This document shows positions 29,110-39,341 of a DNA stretch of 64,000 nucleotides, piece by piece. Source of the DNA: Vibrio orientalis CIP 102891 = ATCC 33934 (GTDB lineage Bacteria > Pseudomonadota > Gammaproteobacteria > Enterobacterales > Vibrionaceae). Numbering within the stretch: the first letter of the stretch is position 1; every line of letters begins with the position of its first letter. The position numbers and the translations under genes were made by a program. The notes under the pieces were generated by a model, which saw only the letters and a program-made list of their open reading frames with translations, was not told the DNA's origin and made no database searches. The stretch covers positions 124,001-188,000 of the forward strand of contig NZ_ACZV01000005.1 of the NCBI RefSeq assembly GCF_000176235.1, written 5' to 3'.

Positions 29110-30573
29110 ATGCTAAGAATTGCCAAAGAAGCGCTGACATTCGATGACGTACTACTTGTGCCAGCACACTCCACCGTTCTCCCAAACACAGCTGATCTTC
29201 GCACTCAGCTGACCAAGAACATCACCCTAAACATCCCAATGATTTCGGCGTCTATGGACACCGTTACTGAAGCTCGTCTAGCGATTGCGCTAGCGCAAGA
29301 GGGTGGCATTGGCTTTATCCACAAGAACATGTCTATTGAGCAGCAAGCGCAGATGGTTCACCAGGTTAAGATTTACGAAGCAGGTGTGGTTTCTCACCCT
29401 GTGACAGTAAGCCCTGATGCAACTATTGCCGATGTTGTTGCTCTAACAGAAAAGCATGGTTTTGCAGGTTTCCCAGTGGTAACGGATACTAACGAACTTG
29501 TTGGTATCATCACTGGCCGTGACGTTCGCTTTGTAACTGACCTTTCCAAGAAAGTCGATGTTGTAATGACGCCTAAAGAGCGCCTAGCAGCTGTTAAGGA
29601 AGGTGCGACTCGTGAAGAAGTTCAAGAGAAAATGCATAAAGCGCGCGTAGAAAAAGTACTGGTTGTGAACGACGAGTTCCAACTAACCGGTATGATTACC
29701 GCGAAAGATTTCCACAAAGCAGAACGTAAGCCTAACGCATGTAAAGATGCGCAAGGTCGTCTACGTGTTGGCGCGGCAGTTGGTGCAGGCGCAGGTAACG
29801 AAGAGCGCGTTGCTGCTCTTGTTGAAGCGGGCGTTGATGTTCTACTTATCGACTCTTCACATGGTCACTCTGAAGGTGTTCTAAATCGTATCCGCGAAAC
29901 TCGCGCAGCATACCCAAATCTAGATATCATCGGTGGTAACGTAGCGACTGGTGCTGGTGCTAAAGCGCTTATCGACGCTGGCGTAAGTGCAGTTAAAGTA
30001 GGTATCGGCCCTGGTTCTATCTGTACAACTCGTATCGTAACAGGTGTGGGTGTTCCTCAAGTTACTGCTATTGCTGATGCTGCAGAAGTAGCAAACCAGC
30101 ACGGTATTCCAGTTATCGCAGATGGCGGTATCCGTTTCTCAGGTGATATCTGTAAAGCTATCGTAGCAGGTGCATCATGTGTCATGGTTGGCTCTATGTT
30201 CGCTGGTACTGAAGAAGCACCTGGCGAAGTAATCCTATATAACGGCCGTTCATACAAAGCTTACCGTGGCATGGGGTCACTTGGCGCTATGTCTCAAGGC
30301 TCATCTGACCGTTACTTCCAGTCTGACAACGCAGCAGACAAGCTAGTACCAGAAGGTATCGAAGGTCGTATCGCATACAAAGGTCGCCTAAAAGAGATCG
30401 TTCACCAACAAATGGGTGGTCTACGTTCAAGCATGGGTCTAACAGGCTCTGCAACCATTGAAGATATGCGTACTAAAGCTGAATTCGTACGTATTTCAGG
30501 TGCAGGCATGAAAGAGTCTCATGTCCATGACGTTCAAATCACCAAGGAAGCTCCAAACTACCGTCTAGGTTAA
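29110..30573 (+). CDS. guaB: Inosine-5'-monophosphate dehydrogenase
   Basis: GuaB oxidises IMP to XMP with NAD, the committed step to GMP. From the ATG at 29110 ([20 protein letters not shown]) the product is 487 residues, matching E. coli GuaB. Two CBS domains lie at about 95-205 ([40 protein letters not shown]). The active-site loop [15 protein letters not shown] carries the catalytic cysteine near 305. The mobile flap and the C-terminal region ([20 protein letters not shown]) are complete. An ATG at 29062 in the same frame adds 16 unconserved residues. guaA lies 115 bp downstream, separated by a PurR-like site and a hairpin. Confidence 0.96.
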   Translation: MLRIAKEALTFDDVLLVPAHSTVLPNTADLRTQLTKNITLNIPMISASMDTVTEARLAIALAQEGGIGFIHKNMSIEQQAQMVHQVKIYEAGVVSHPVTVSPDATIADVVALTEKHGFAGFPVVTDTNELVGIITGRDVRFVTDLSKKVDVVMTPKERLAAVKEGATREEVQEKMHKARVEKVLVVNDEFQLTGMITAKDFHKAERKPNACKDAQGRLRVGAAVGAGAGNEERVAALVEAGVDVLLIDSSHGHSEGVLNRIRETRAAYPNLDIIGGNVATGAGAKALIDAGVSAVKVGIGPGSICTTRIVTGVGVPQVTAIADAAEVANQHGIPVIADGGIRFSGDICKAIVAGASCVMVGSMFAGTEEAPGEVILYNGRSYKAYRGMGSLGAMSQGSSDRYFQSDNAADKLVPEGIEGRIAYKGRLKEIVHQQMGGLRSSMGLTGSATIEDMRTKAEFVRISGAGMKESHVHDVQITKEAPNYRLG

Positions 30574-30597
30574 TCTCAATAGAGATTTACACATCCG

Positions 30598-30613
30598 ACG
30601 TAAACGTTTGCTT
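30598..30613. promoter_or_regulatory. PurR-like operator between guaB and guaA
   Basis: ACGTAAACGTTTGCTT matches the PurR consensus ACGCAAACGTTTGCGT at 14 of 16 positions. It lies 25 bp after the guaB stop and 75 bp before guaA. Here the operator is inside the guaB-guaA interval rather than before guaB. Confidence 0.65.
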
Positions 30614-30634
30614 TTTTCCTTGAAGCATTAAGAA

Positions 30635-30660
30635 GAGGCGAGTACACTCGCCTCCGTTTT
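30635..30660 (+). terminator. Hairpin between guaB and guaA
   Basis: GAGGCGAGT pairs perfectly with ACTCGCCTC around AC, followed by CGTTTT. The U tract is short, so it may be a leaky terminator or attenuator that lowers guaA relative to guaB. Confidence 0.65.
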
Positions 30661-30688
30661 AATCACTTAGCTTATAAGACTGCTCAAA

Positions 30689-32242
30689 ATGACTAAAAAT
30701 ATTCATGACCAACGTATTCTGATCTTGGACTTCGGTTCTCAGTACACTCAATTAGTAGCACGCCGCGTACGTGAAATCGGCGTTTACTGTGAACTTTGGA
30801 GCTGGGATGTTGAAGAAGCGGATATTCGTGAATTCAATCCAGACGGTATCATCCTATCTGGTGGCCCAGAAAGCGTAACGGAAGATAACTCTCCACGCGC
30901 ACCTCAATATGTATTTGACTCAGGTGTTCCTCTATTAGGTGTATGTTACGGCATGCAAACTATGGCTGAGCAGCTAGGTGGTAAAGTTTCGACTTCTAAT
31001 GAGCGTGAGTTTGGTTACGCAGCAGTACAAGTATCGGGCGAGTCATCAATCTTTAAAGATCTTGAAGCATCTCAAGATGTTTGGATGAGCCACGGTGACA
31101 AAGTTGTCGAGATCCCTGAAGGCTTCGTTAAAGCGGGTGAGACAGACACTTGTCCTTACGCTGCGATGGCGAACGAAGAGAAGAAATACTACGGTGTTCA
31201 GTTCCACCCAGAAGTAACGCACACGAAGAATGGCCTGCAAATGCTAGAGAACTTTGTTCTTGGCGTATGTGGCTGTGAGCGTCTATGGACTTCAGAATCA
31301 ATTATCGAAGATGCCGTTGCTCGTATTAAAGAGCAAGTGGGCGACGATGAAGTTATTCTAGGTCTATCTGGTGGTGTTGATTCATCAGTGGTTGCTATGT
31401 TGGTTCACCGCGCAATCGGCGACAAGCTGACGTGTGTATTCGTTGATAACGGTCTACTTCGTCTGAACGAAGGTCAGCAAGTAATGGATATGTTTGGCGA
31501 CAAGTTCGGCCTAAACATCATCAAAGTTGATGCAGAAGAGCGCTTCCTAACAGCACTTGAAGGCAAGTCTGATCCAGAAGAGAAGCGTAAGACTATCGGT
31601 CACGTATTCGTTGACGTATTCGATGAAGAGTCTAAGAAGCTGGAAAATGCTAAATGGTTAGCTCAAGGTACTATCTACCCTGATGTTATCGAATCAGCGG
31701 CCTCTAAGACAGGTAAAGCGCACGTGATCAAATCTCACCATAACGTTGGCGGTCTGCCAGATGATATGGAGATGGGTCTTGTTGAGCCACTACGTGAGCT
31801 GTTTAAAGATGAAGTACGTAAGATTGGTCTAGAGCTAGGTCTGCCTTACAACATGCTTTACCGCCACCCATTCCCAGGTCCTGGCCTAGGTGTTCGTGTT
31901 CTTGGTGAAATCAAGAAAGAGTACTGTGATTTGCTACGTCGCGCAGACGCTATCTTTATTGAAGAGCTGCACGCTGCGGATCTTTACAACAAAGTCTCTC
32001 AAGCGTTCACGGTATTCCTACCAGTACGTTCTGTAGGTGTAATGGGCGATGGTCGTAAGTACGATTGGGTTGTTTCTCTACGTGCTGTAGAAACGATCGA
32101 CTTCATGACGGCGCATTGGGCACACCTACCGTACGATTTCCTAGGTAAGGTATCTAACCGCATTATCAACGAAGTTGACGGCATTTCACGAGTTGTTTAC
32201 GACATCTCTGGTAAGCCACCAGCAACTATCGAGTGGGAATAA
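30689..32242 (+). CDS. guaA: GMP synthase (glutamine-hydrolysing)
   Basis: GuaA aminates XMP to GMP. The 517-residue product has an N-terminal class I glutamine amidotransferase domain ([25 protein letters not shown] with the nucleophilic cysteine near 86, [10 protein letters not shown]). The ATP-pyrophosphatase domain has the P-loop [14 protein letters not shown] near 230. A C-terminal dimerisation domain ends in PPATIEWE. Length and domains are complete. It follows guaB after 115 bp that contain a PurR-like site and a hairpin, so it may also have its own promoter. Confidence 0.96.
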   Translation: MTKNIHDQRILILDFGSQYTQLVARRVREIGVYCELWSWDVEEADIREFNPDGIILSGGPESVTEDNSPRAPQYVFDSGVPLLGVCYGMQTMAEQLGGKVSTSNEREFGYAAVQVSGESSIFKDLEASQDVWMSHGDKVVEIPEGFVKAGETDTCPYAAMANEEKKYYGVQFHPEVTHTKNGLQMLENFVLGVCGCERLWTSESIIEDAVARIKEQVGDDEVILGLSGGVDSSVVAMLVHRAIGDKLTCVFVDNGLLRLNEGQQVMDMFGDKFGLNIIKVDAEERFLTALEGKSDPEEKRKTIGHVFVDVFDEESKKLENAKWLAQGTIYPDVIESAASKTGKAHVIKSHHNVGGLPDDMEMGLVEPLRELFKDEVRKIGLELGLPYNMLYRHPFPGPGLGVRVLGEIKKEYCDLLRRADAIFIEELHAADLYNKVSQAFTVFLPVRSVGVMGDGRKYDWVVSLRAVETIDFMTAHWAHLPYDFLGKVSNRIINEVDGISRVVYDISGKPPATIEWE

Positions 32243-32268
32243 TCTTCGCGATTAACAACCAATAATTG

Positions 32269-32294
32269 AACCAGCCTTCGGGCTGGTTTTTTTT
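32269..32294 (+). terminator. Rho-independent terminator after guaA
   Basis: AACCAGCC TTCG GGCTGGTT with a run of eight T residues. Confidence 0.93.
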
Positions 32295-32461
32295 CGCCTA
32301 AAACTTTGGAGTAAGCGCACAGTTCTTCATCTCAGTTTGTTACGCCTTCTGTTGTAAGCTCAAATCGCGTCGCATCTTGACGTAAGTCTAAGTTATTCAT
32401 CGTGCTTATTTTTTCAGTATTCCCTAACCTTTTGTCAGCTGAAAACACAAGGAAATGTTCC

Positions 32462-34153
32462 ATGAAAAAGGTAAGCTACTTAACCGCTGCACTTTCGTTG
32501 GCGGCAGTGTCGTCCAGTTGGGCGGCGATGAACATCCAGCCCGATCCGCAAAACCCGACTGGGTACGTGATTGCACGCTCTGATGTTGAGGCGGTAGAAA
32601 GTCAGAAAACGGCTGACCCAATGTATCAGATTTGGTCTCAAGCATTGCGCACTGCTCCGAACAGCGTTGTTGAGGCCATCGACTCAGGCCTGGCAACTAA
32701 CCCTGAAAACGTACAGCGAGCCGAGCGAGTATTTCCTCGTTCAGAGTGGGATTTTCTAACCGGTATGGCGGCGCCAGAGTACACCTACACACGTTTCTTA
32801 AGAGCGATTGGTAAGTTTCCTGCGTTCTGTTCGGAATATACCGATGGCCGCGATTCTGATGCGATCTGTAAGCGATCTATTGTCACTGCGTTTGCTCACT
32901 TTGCCCAAGAAACTGGTGGTCATATCGCGATAGATAATACCTCGGACAATCCACTTGGACTTGAAGAGTGGCAACAAGCGCTAGTGCATGTGCGTGAAAT
33001 GGGCTGGTCAGAAGGGCAAGAAGGTTACACAACAGGCTGTGGCCAGAACGATTGGCAGAATAAAAAATGGCCATGTGCGACAGGGCAAGGCTATTTTGGC
33101 CGTGGTGCAAAACAGCTTTCTTACCACTTTAACTACGGTGCATTCTCTGAAGTCATGTTTGATGGCGATGCATCAGTACTGCTTAATAACCCGGGGTTAG
33201 TTGCGGACTCATGGTTAAACCTCGCGTCAGCCATTTGGTTCTTCTTAACGCCGCAAGCTCCTAAACCAGCGATGTTGCATGTGATCGATAAAACATGGTC
33301 ACCGTCTCAACGTGAAGTTGATGCCGGCATTGGTTACGGCTTTGGTACTACCATCAATATCATTAACGGTGGTATCGAGTGTGGTGAGCAAAATAAAGAT
33401 AAGGGTCAGCCAGTCAACCGTATTCGTTACTGGGAAGGGCTATCTTCGCACTATCAAATTCCACTTGATGCTGACGAGAAGAACACCTGCTGGCAGCAAA
33501 CACCTTATGGCAGCTTAAACCTAAATGGCGCAACAGATGTGCTTTACACTAACTGGGATGGCAACTGGAAGTACTATGCCGATCGTCCGGGTGGTTACTC
33601 ATTTGAGTGTGAGTTGGTGGGTTTCCAAACGGCTTACTCAGCTTTGGTTCCGGGTGACTACGAGAAGTGTGTGACCAACTTTTATGGATCTCATTCCAGC
33701 TGGCCTGAAGTACGTATCGTCGATAAGCTTGATCCAGTTGACCCTGGCACAGGCACCGATTGGGACGCTAATAAAGTCTATAACGCCGGTGAGCAAGTGA
33801 CATATAAAGGCGCGACTTATCAAGCGAAGTGGTGGACTCAAGGTGATGATCCTGCTCTTGGTGGGCCGTGGGAACTAGTATCAGGTACCCCAACTGAACC
33901 AGTGCCTGAGCCTACTCCAGACCCAACGCCAGATCCGACACCGGACCCAACACCAACTCCGGACCCTGAACCAACGCCAGATCCCACTCCGGTTCCAGAT
34001 AGCTTTATTCAGTGGGAGCCAGGAGTAACACAAGCGGCTGACGGGGATAAAGTGACCTATAACGGCAAGTGCTTTATTGCGAAAAATGGTCCGGGAGTAT
34101 GGGAATCTCCAGTTCAGTCGAACTGGTTCTGGGATGAAATCTCCTGTCAGTAA
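32462..34153 (+). CDS. Secreted GH19 chitinase with two chitin-binding modules
   Basis: The 563-residue product has a Sec signal ([20 protein letters not shown]). A GH19 catalytic domain follows (about 60-360): [10 protein letters not shown] with a catalytic glutamate, then [20 protein letters not shown] and [13 protein letters not shown] carbohydrate-binding module of CBM5/12 type comes next (about 425-465, [20 protein letters not shown] and [10 protein letters not shown]). A linker of [11 protein letters not shown] repeats leads to a second CBM-like module ending in [10 protein letters not shown]. It probably degrades chitin outside the cell, as expected for a marine vibrio. The start at 32462 follows AAGGAAATGTTCC. 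A longer open frame from 32402 has no signal peptide at its start. Confidence 0.9.
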   Translation: MKKVSYLTAALSLAAVSSSWAAMNIQPDPQNPTGYVIARSDVEAVESQKTADPMYQIWSQALRTAPNSVVEAIDSGLATNPENVQRAERVFPRSEWDFLTGMAAPEYTYTRFLRAIGKFPAFCSEYTDGRDSDAICKRSIVTAFAHFAQETGGHIAIDNTSDNPLGLEEWQQALVHVREMGWSEGQEGYTTGCGQNDWQNKKWPCATGQGYFGRGAKQLSYHFNYGAFSEVMFDGDASVLLNNPGLVADSWLNLASAIWFFLTPQAPKPAMLHVIDKTWSPSQREVDAGIGYGFGTTINIINGGIECGEQNKDKGQPVNRIRYWEGLSSHYQIPLDADEKNTCWQQTPYGSLNLNGATDVLYTNWDGNWKYYADRPGGYSFECELVGFQTAYSALVPGDYEKCVTNFYGSHSSWPEVRIVDKLDPVDPGTGTDWDANKVYNAGEQVTYKGATYQAKWWTQGDDPALGGPWELVSGTPTEPVPEPTPDPTPDPTPDPTPTPDPEPTPDPTPVPDSFIQWEPGVTQAADGDKVTYNGKCFIAKNGPGVWESPVQSNWFWDEISCQ

Positions 34154-34207
34154 ACACAGCAGCTAAGCCTGATTTGAAATCAGCGTAGCCTTGTTATTAC
34201 TGATCAT

Positions 34208-34248
34208 GCCGCTTAAGTAATCAATAATGCTTAAGCGGCTTTTTCTTT
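34208..34248 (+). terminator. Rho-independent terminator after the chitinase gene
   Basis: GCCGCTTAAG at 34208-34217 pairs with CTTAAGCGGC at 34230-34239, followed by TTTTTCTTT. Confidence 0.82.
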
Positions 34249-34445
34249 CCTGCAGCATTTGCTTTGTATCGTGGCTGTTAGGGGGAAACAATCTACATAT
34301 TCATACGCTGAATGGTAATTGGCTCTTTATCGTTAACCATGCGTTTTGCGCAATCTTAGATTGCAAATCCTTGATCTATCTTTTTTCATCCACACCACTA
34401 AAATCTGCGCGTAAATTTTATTAACTTTTTTTAAAGGTGTGCAAA

Positions 34446-35039
34446 ATGTCAACAAAACTGGCAAACCCGGCTCCACTGGGCCTAATGGGTTTCGGTATGA
34501 CGACCATCCTGCTTAACATTCACAATGCAGGTTTCTTCCCTATGGATTCTATGATCCTAGCAATGGGTATTTTCTATGGTGGTCTTAGCCAAGTACTTGT
34601 TGGCATGATGTGCTTCAAACGTGGTGATACATTTGGTACGACTGCGTTCACTTCATACGGTCTATTTTGGCTAACATTGGTTGGTCTAATCGTGATGCCT
34701 TACATGGGCCTTCCAGCAAGCCCAGCAAGCTTCATGGGCTGGTACCTAGCACTATGGGGCATCTTCACAGGCTTTATGTTTGTTGGCTCTCTATGCTACC
34801 CAGTGGCAAAACAAGTGGTATTCGGTTCACTAACAATCCTATTCTTCCTACTTGCTGCACGTGATTTCACTGGTAGTGAGGTGATTGGCACAATCGCTGG
34901 TCTAGAAGGTATCTTCTGTGGCGCAAGTGCAATTTACTTTGCTATGGCTCAAGTTCTTAATAACGAATATGGCCGTACGATTCTGCCAGTTGGCGAGAAG
35001 AAAGCAGCTCAAGTTGAGCTAGAGCAAGTTGCCGCTTAA
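34446..35039 (+). CDS. Acetate uptake transporter family (GPR1/FUN34/YaaH, SatP-like)
   Basis: The 197-residue protein has six hydrophobic segments and the family signature NPAPLGLMGFGMTTILLN right at the N-terminus. Family members such as E. coli SatP take up acetate and succinate. The ATG at 34446 follows AAAGGTG. It ends at a bidirectional terminator shared with the convergent alanine symporter gene. The substrate is inferred from the family. Confidence 0.88.
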   Translation: MSTKLANPAPLGLMGFGMTTILLNIHNAGFFPMDSMILAMGIFYGGLSQVLVGMMCFKRGDTFGTTAFTSYGLFWLTLVGLIVMPYMGLPASPASFMGWYLALWGIFTGFMFVGSLCYPVAKQVVFGSLTILFFLLAARDFTGSEVIGTIAGLEGIFCGASAIYFAMAQVLNNEYGRTILPVGEKKAAQVELEQVAA

Positions 35040-35105
35040 TCAAATTTAAAATTTAGTTGTCGAATCGCCTGAAGAACGACAACTGAAATTGGGAACCTTA
35101 ATACG

Positions 35106-35138
35106 AAAGGGGTTAGCATTTGCTAACCCCTTTTTCTT
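35106..35138. terminator. Bidirectional terminator between convergent transporter genes
   Basis: AAAGGGGTTAGCA and TGCTAACCCCTTT form a 13-base-pair stem with a TT loop. T runs lie on the right, and A residues on the left give some bidirectional character. Confidence 0.88.
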
Positions 35139-35169
35139 ACCACTGCTTTTTATTTATAGCTTATCGCTA

Positions 35170-36708
35170 TTAGGCTGAAGGTTGTTCAACCGGTTTAGAA
35201 TCCACTTCTGATTCTGGCTCTTTACCTGTCTTACGACGGTACTTATCTTCCCAGTAGTCAGCGCCTTTAATGCCAAGCTTAACTGGGTTAAACGTGTACT
35301 CAGTCACACCTTGTCTTTGCTGCTCTTCGTAATCATGTAGCGCTTTTAGTGCTGGCTTAGACATGAAGAAGATAATCAAGATGCCGACGATGTTTAACCA
35401 TGCCATTAGGCCTACACCCACATCACCCATTGCCCATGCAAGGTTTGCGGTCTTAACTGTACCGTAGAACACAACTGCGATTAATGCGACTTTTAGTAGG
35501 AACATTAAGCCGTTAACTTTGAAGGTACGGCGGATATACGCAATATTTGTCTCTGCGATGTAGTAGTACGCAAGAATGGTTGTGAATGCGAAGAAGAACA
35601 GTGCAATCGCGATGAATGGCTTACCAATGCCCGGTAGCGCACTTTCGATTGCCATCTGAGTAAAGACTGGACCGTTCGCAGCGATATCTGCCGCTACGTT
35701 CTGCACTAGGAAACCTTCAGCGCCATGAACGTTGTATGCACCAGTAATGATGATCATAAACGCAGTTGCTGAACAGACTAGTAGCGTATCAATGTAGATC
35801 GAGAATGACTGCACTAGGCCTTGCTGCGCAGGGTGATCAACACTTGCTGCTGCCGCTGCGTGTGGACCAGTACCTTGACCAGCTTCGTTAGAGTAAACAC
35901 CACGTTTTACACCCCAACCAATTGCAGCACCAACACCCGCCATAGGCGTGAATGCATCACCAACGATCATTGCGAATACGCGTGGTACTTCACCGATGTT
36001 TAGCAGGATGATGATGAACGCTGTTACGATATAAGCTAGCGCCATGAAAGGAACGACAATCTGCGTGAAGTTTGCAATACGCTTAACACCACCAAAGATG
36101 ATGAAGGCTAGAATCACAGCAATGATAGTACCTGTTAGGATCTTAGCGAAGCTGAATGTACCGATCGCAGTTTCAATCATTGCGCCAGAACCGAACGCTG
36201 CTTCTACTGCGTTACCGATACTGTTTGATTGAACGCCTGGTAGTAAGAAACCACAAGCAAAGATAGTCGCGATAGCAAAAACCCATGCATACCATTTTTG
36301 TCCCATTGCTTTTTCAATGTAGTAAGCTGGGCCGCCACGGAATTCGCCGTTATCTTCCTCTTTGTAAATTTGCGCCAACGTTGATTCTGCGTATGCCGTA
36401 GCTGCGCCGAAGAAGGCAACCACCCACATCCAGAATACAGCACCTGGGCCACCGAAGCCGATCGCCGCCGCAACACCTGCGATGTTACCTGTACCGACAC
36501 GACCAGATAGCGAAACCGCTAATGCCTGGAACGATGAAATACCTTTAGATGAGCTTTTCCCTGATAAAAGTAGACGCCACATTTCAGTGAAGTGACGAAT
36601 CTGAACAAATCGTGTCATGACTGAGTAGAAAAGACCTGCGCCCAAGCAAAGGTAAATCAATACCGGGCTCCAGATGATTCCATTCAAAAAATCAACAATT
36701 GACTGCAT
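35170..36708 (-). CDS. Sodium:alanine symporter (AGCS/AlsT family)
   Basis: The 512-residue inner-membrane protein has about eleven helices and the AGCS signatures FQALAVSLSGRVGTGNIAGVA, GGPGAVFWMWVVAFFGAAT and GVKRGVYSNEAGQGTGPHAAA. Members take up alanine or glycine with sodium. It lies 291 bp downstream of dadA on the same strand, so a role in alanine use fits. The interval between them has a small hairpin (36748-36766) in the leader and a larger palindrome. No glycine riboswitch is visible. Confidence 0.9.
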   Translation of the reverse strand: MQSIVDFLNGIIWSPVLIYLCLGAGLFYSVMTRFVQIRHFTEMWRLLLSGKSSSKGISSFQALAVSLSGRVGTGNIAGVAAAIGFGGPGAVFWMWVVAFFGAATAYAESTLAQIYKEEDNGEFRGGPAYYIEKAMGQKWYAWVFAIATIFACGFLLPGVQSNSIGNAVEAAFGSGAMIETAIGTFSFAKILTGTIIAVILAFIIFGGVKRIANFTQIVVPFMALAYIVTAFIIILLNIGEVPRVFAMIVGDAFTPMAGVGAAIGWGVKRGVYSNEAGQGTGPHAAAAASVDHPAQQGLVQSFSIYIDTLLVCSATAFMIIITGAYNVHGAEGFLVQNVAADIAANGPVFTQMAIESALPGIGKPFIAIALFFFAFTTILAYYYIAETNIAYIRRTFKVNGLMFLLKVALIAVVFYGTVKTANLAWAMGDVGVGLMAWLNIVGILIIFFMSKPALKALHDYEEQQRQGVTEYTFNPVKLGIKGADYWEDKYRRKTGKEPESEVDSKPVEQPSA

Positions 36709-36901
36709 AAGAAGTTTCCCTGTTTGTTTTGTAATGGTTGTTTTCTGAGCAGGATATTACCCTGCTTGTAATTTAATTGTTAATTTATTTATCTTTTGGT
36801 GTTAACTGACGTGATCTAAAACACAAAGTGCTAAAAAATTGTTAAAAACACGAGTTGGACTGGATGGTAGTAGAAAGAGGCTGAGTATCTGATGAAATAA
36901 G

Positions 36902-36944
36902 CGCCATTTGTGGTGTTTTATATTTATAACAACTACAAATGGCG
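36902..36944. repeat. Palindrome between dadA and the alanine symporter gene
   Basis: CGCCATTTGT at 36902-36911 is perfectly complementary to ACAAATGGCG at 36935-36944. The stem extends by three more positions with one mismatch, with an AT-rich loop of 17 bases. There is no T run on either side, so a protein-binding site or RNA stabiliser is more likely than a terminator. Confidence 0.55.
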
Positions 36945-36999
36945 AATTTGTATATATCTTGTTTATGAGAGTTATATGAGTGGATTGTATCGTTACTGG

Positions 37000-38250
37000 T
37001 TACTGATAGCGTTCGACACTCAGCTCTGAAAATGGCTTCTCTCCTTGAGTTGCAAGGATCTCGGTCAGAATGTTGGCTGATCCACACGCCATGGTCCAAC
37101 CAAGCGTGCCATGACCAGTATTGGTGTAGAGGTTGGAATAAGGAGTTTGACCTATGATAGGCGTGCCATCAGGGGTCATTGGACGAAAGCCACTCCAATA
37201 GTCAGCTTGGTTGAAGTCGACGCCCTTAGGAAAGAGTTGGCGAACGACATGGTTGAGTGTCGCTAGCCTTTTTTCTGGCAAACTCGGATCAAAGCCAGCC
37301 AATTCAGCTGTGCCTGCGACCCGAATGCGTTGATCAAATCGGGTTACCGCGACTTTATAGGTTTCGTCCATGATCGTGGAATGTGGGGCATGAGCCTCGT
37401 CAACAACAGGTAGCGTTAAAGAGTAGCCTTTGACCGGATAAACGGGAATATCGATACTAAGAGGCTGCAGAAGATGTTTAGAGTAACTTCCCAGCGCCAT
37501 GACATAGTGATCGGCTTCAATGATGCCTTGCGACGTTTTGACACCTGCGATGCGATGATTATCAACCAGTAACTGTTCGATCTCGGTATTAAACAGAAAT
37601 TGCACGCCCGCTTGCTCTGCCATGCTTTGCAGTTGTTGGCAAAACAGATAGCAGTCCCCCGTTTCATCGTCGGGTAAATAGAGCCCACCGACAAGACTGC
37701 CTTCCATGCTTGATAAGCCAGGCTCTTGAGTTAAACACTCTTTAGGTGACATCAATTGGTAGCGCGTACCGCTTTCTTCTAGCAGAGCGATATCTTTTTT
37801 TATCGCACTAAGCTGAGCCTGTTTACGAAATATTTGCAGTGTACCTTGGGTTTTACCTTGATAGTCTAATTGATGTTTTTGATTTAATTCTGCTAAACAC
37901 TCTCGGCTACGATTAGCGATAGTCAGCATCCTCGCTTTATTGATTCTGTATTTATCAAGTTGGCAATTGCCTAGCATCTTCGTTGCCCAACTGACGAGTT
38001 CTGGGCTTAGGTTTGGCTTAATCTTTAGCGGAGCATGCTGTTCAAATAGCCATTTAATCGCCTTAGTCGGAATACCCGGCGCGGCCCATGGGGAAGAGTA
38101 GCCATAGGAGATCTGACCTGCGTTAGCAAAGCTTGTCTCTTCAGCGGAGCGGGCTTGCCTATCGATAACGGTTACGTTAAATCCCGCTTGAGATAAATAC
38201 CATGCACTGGTCAGCCCGATGACACCACTTCCTAAAACAACGACTTTCAC
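37000..38250 (-). CDS. dadA: D-amino acid dehydrogenase, small subunit
   Basis: DadA oxidises D-alanine to pyruvate and ammonia, passing electrons to the respiratory chain. The 416-residue flavoprotein begins with the FAD-binding motif VVVLGSGVIGLTSAWYLS. ETSFANAGQISYGYSSPWAAPG follows and it ends with DYWSGFRPMTPDGTPIIG, TNTGHGTLGWTMACGSA, all typical of DadA. The start is a GTG at 38250 with GAGA upstream. A LysR regulator is divergent from it and an alanine symporter follows, forming an alanine-use locus. No alanine racemase dadX is present here. Confidence 0.93.
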   Translation of the reverse strand: MKVVVLGSGVIGLTSAWYLSQAGFNVTVIDRQARSAEETSFANAGQISYGYSSPWAAPGIPTKAIKWLFEQHAPLKIKPNLSPELVSWATKMLGNCQLDKYRINKARMLTIANRSRECLAELNQKHQLDYQGKTQGTLQIFRKQAQLSAIKKDIALLEESGTRYQLMSPKECLTQEPGLSSMEGSLVGGLYLPDDETGDCYLFCQQLQSMAEQAGVQFLFNTEIEQLLVDNHRIAGVKTSQGIIEADHYVMALGSYSKHLLQPLSIDIPVYPVKGYSLTLPVVDEAHAPHSTIMDETYKVAVTRFDQRIRVAGTAELAGFDPSLPEKRLATLNHVVRQLFPKGVDFNQADYWSGFRPMTPDGTPIIGQTPYSNLYTNTGHGTLGWTMACGSANILTEILATQGEKPFSELSVERYQ

Positions 38251-38308
38251 GTTTGATTCTCACACAATTAAATTTTGCTTAGGATCGGTAATTTACATTC
38301 GCTTAACA

Positions 38309-38324
38309 ATCGATAAGAATTGAT
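38309..38324. promoter_or_regulatory. Candidate LysR operator between dadA and its regulator
   Basis: ATCGAT AAGA ATTGAT is a near-palindrome (one mismatch) in the 104-bp divergent interval. Its size and position suit a LysR half-site pair. Confidence 0.4.
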
Positions 38325-38354
38325 ATTAGGTTTTAGTTTTTTTAAAGGCTAGTT

Positions 38355-39242
38355 ATGAAGTCCGCAATTCTGCATGGGGTGAACTTGGTCTGTATCGTCG
38401 CCCGCCACCAAAGCTTAACCAGTGCAGCGAAAGAGCTGAGTTTAACCGTTGGCGCAGTGAGTCAGCAGCTGCAACAAATAGAAGAGAAACTCGGCTTTGT
38501 GGTATTTGAACGCCATGCTCGTGGGATACGATTAACCGAGCAGGGCAGCAAGCTAGTTGAATCGACCAGTCATCATTTAGCTGCCATTGAAGAAAATGTT
38601 TTTCAGCTTAGTCATGTATCTGAGCGTAAGCAGATCCGACTAAAGCTGACGCCATCTTTTGCTTTCAAATGGCTTGTTCCTCGCTTAGATAAATTTCATA
38701 AACTCTACCCCGATGTGCAAATACATACCTTTGCTGAAGGGGCGTTGGTGGATAGTGACAACCGCAACTTTGATATTGCGATTGACTATGGGCCGATACC
38801 TTACAAGCATCAAAGCGCAGAATTACTCATGGAGGAGTCCCTAATACCTGTCATCAGTCCCAGTTATTTGCAATCCCATCCATTGCGGTTAGACAATGAT
38901 TGTTGGAGAGATGTGGTGCTATTGCATGATGTCATGCCATGGGCCGGTGCAGCGAAAGATCATGAGTGGCATTATTGGGCTAAACAGCAAAGCCTGACCT
39001 TTGAAACTAACCAAGGGCACTTCTTTAATCGCACCGATATGGCGATGTCAGCGGCTGAGGCTGGAGTCGGGATTGCACTTGCACGATCAGCACTACTGAG
39101 CAATGAGCTAAAAGAAGGGCGCCTAATAGCACCTTTTGCGGCTATTTCTGCTCATGCTGGTTACTTTGTTTTGACCCATACCGATAATCCCTACACGCGC
39201 TTATTTAAAAATTGGTTGAGAGAACAAGTGCTTATTGATTAA
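38355..39242 (+). CDS. LysR-family regulator, GcvA-like, divergent from dadA
   Basis: The 295-residue protein has a LysR helix-turn-helix (VCIVARHQSLTSAAKEL, LTVGAVSQQLQQIEEKLGF, VFERHARGIRLTEQG). A GcvA/DsdC-type effector domain follows (KLTPSFAFKWLVPRLDKFH, FDIAIDYGP, AAEAGVGIALARSALL). AAAGG precedes the ATG at 38355. Divergence from dadA suggests it controls D-alanine catabolism, which is inference. Confidence 0.88.
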   Translation: MKSAILHGVNLVCIVARHQSLTSAAKELSLTVGAVSQQLQQIEEKLGFVVFERHARGIRLTEQGSKLVESTSHHLAAIEENVFQLSHVSERKQIRLKLTPSFAFKWLVPRLDKFHKLYPDVQIHTFAEGALVDSDNRNFDIAIDYGPIPYKHQSAELLMEESLIPVISPSYLQSHPLRLDNDCWRDVVLLHDVMPWAGAAKDHEWHYWAKQQSLTFETNQGHFFNRTDMAMSAAEAGVGIALARSALLSNELKEGRLIAPFAAISAHAGYFVLTHTDNPYTRLFKNWLREQVLID

Positions 39243-39341
39243 TTTATAAATATCGATGGCGCGGCCATATGCACCCACTACACTTAGTAGTGAGCTTGAT
39301 TCTGCCTTAGTAAAATCAAGCGAATGTAGGGGCAGCGCATT

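Noticed and set aside
36709..36900. Glycine riboswitch before the alanine symporter gene
   Set aside because: Such switches control similar genes in vibrios, but the conserved glycine-aptamer core is not visible here, only a six-base-pair hairpin.
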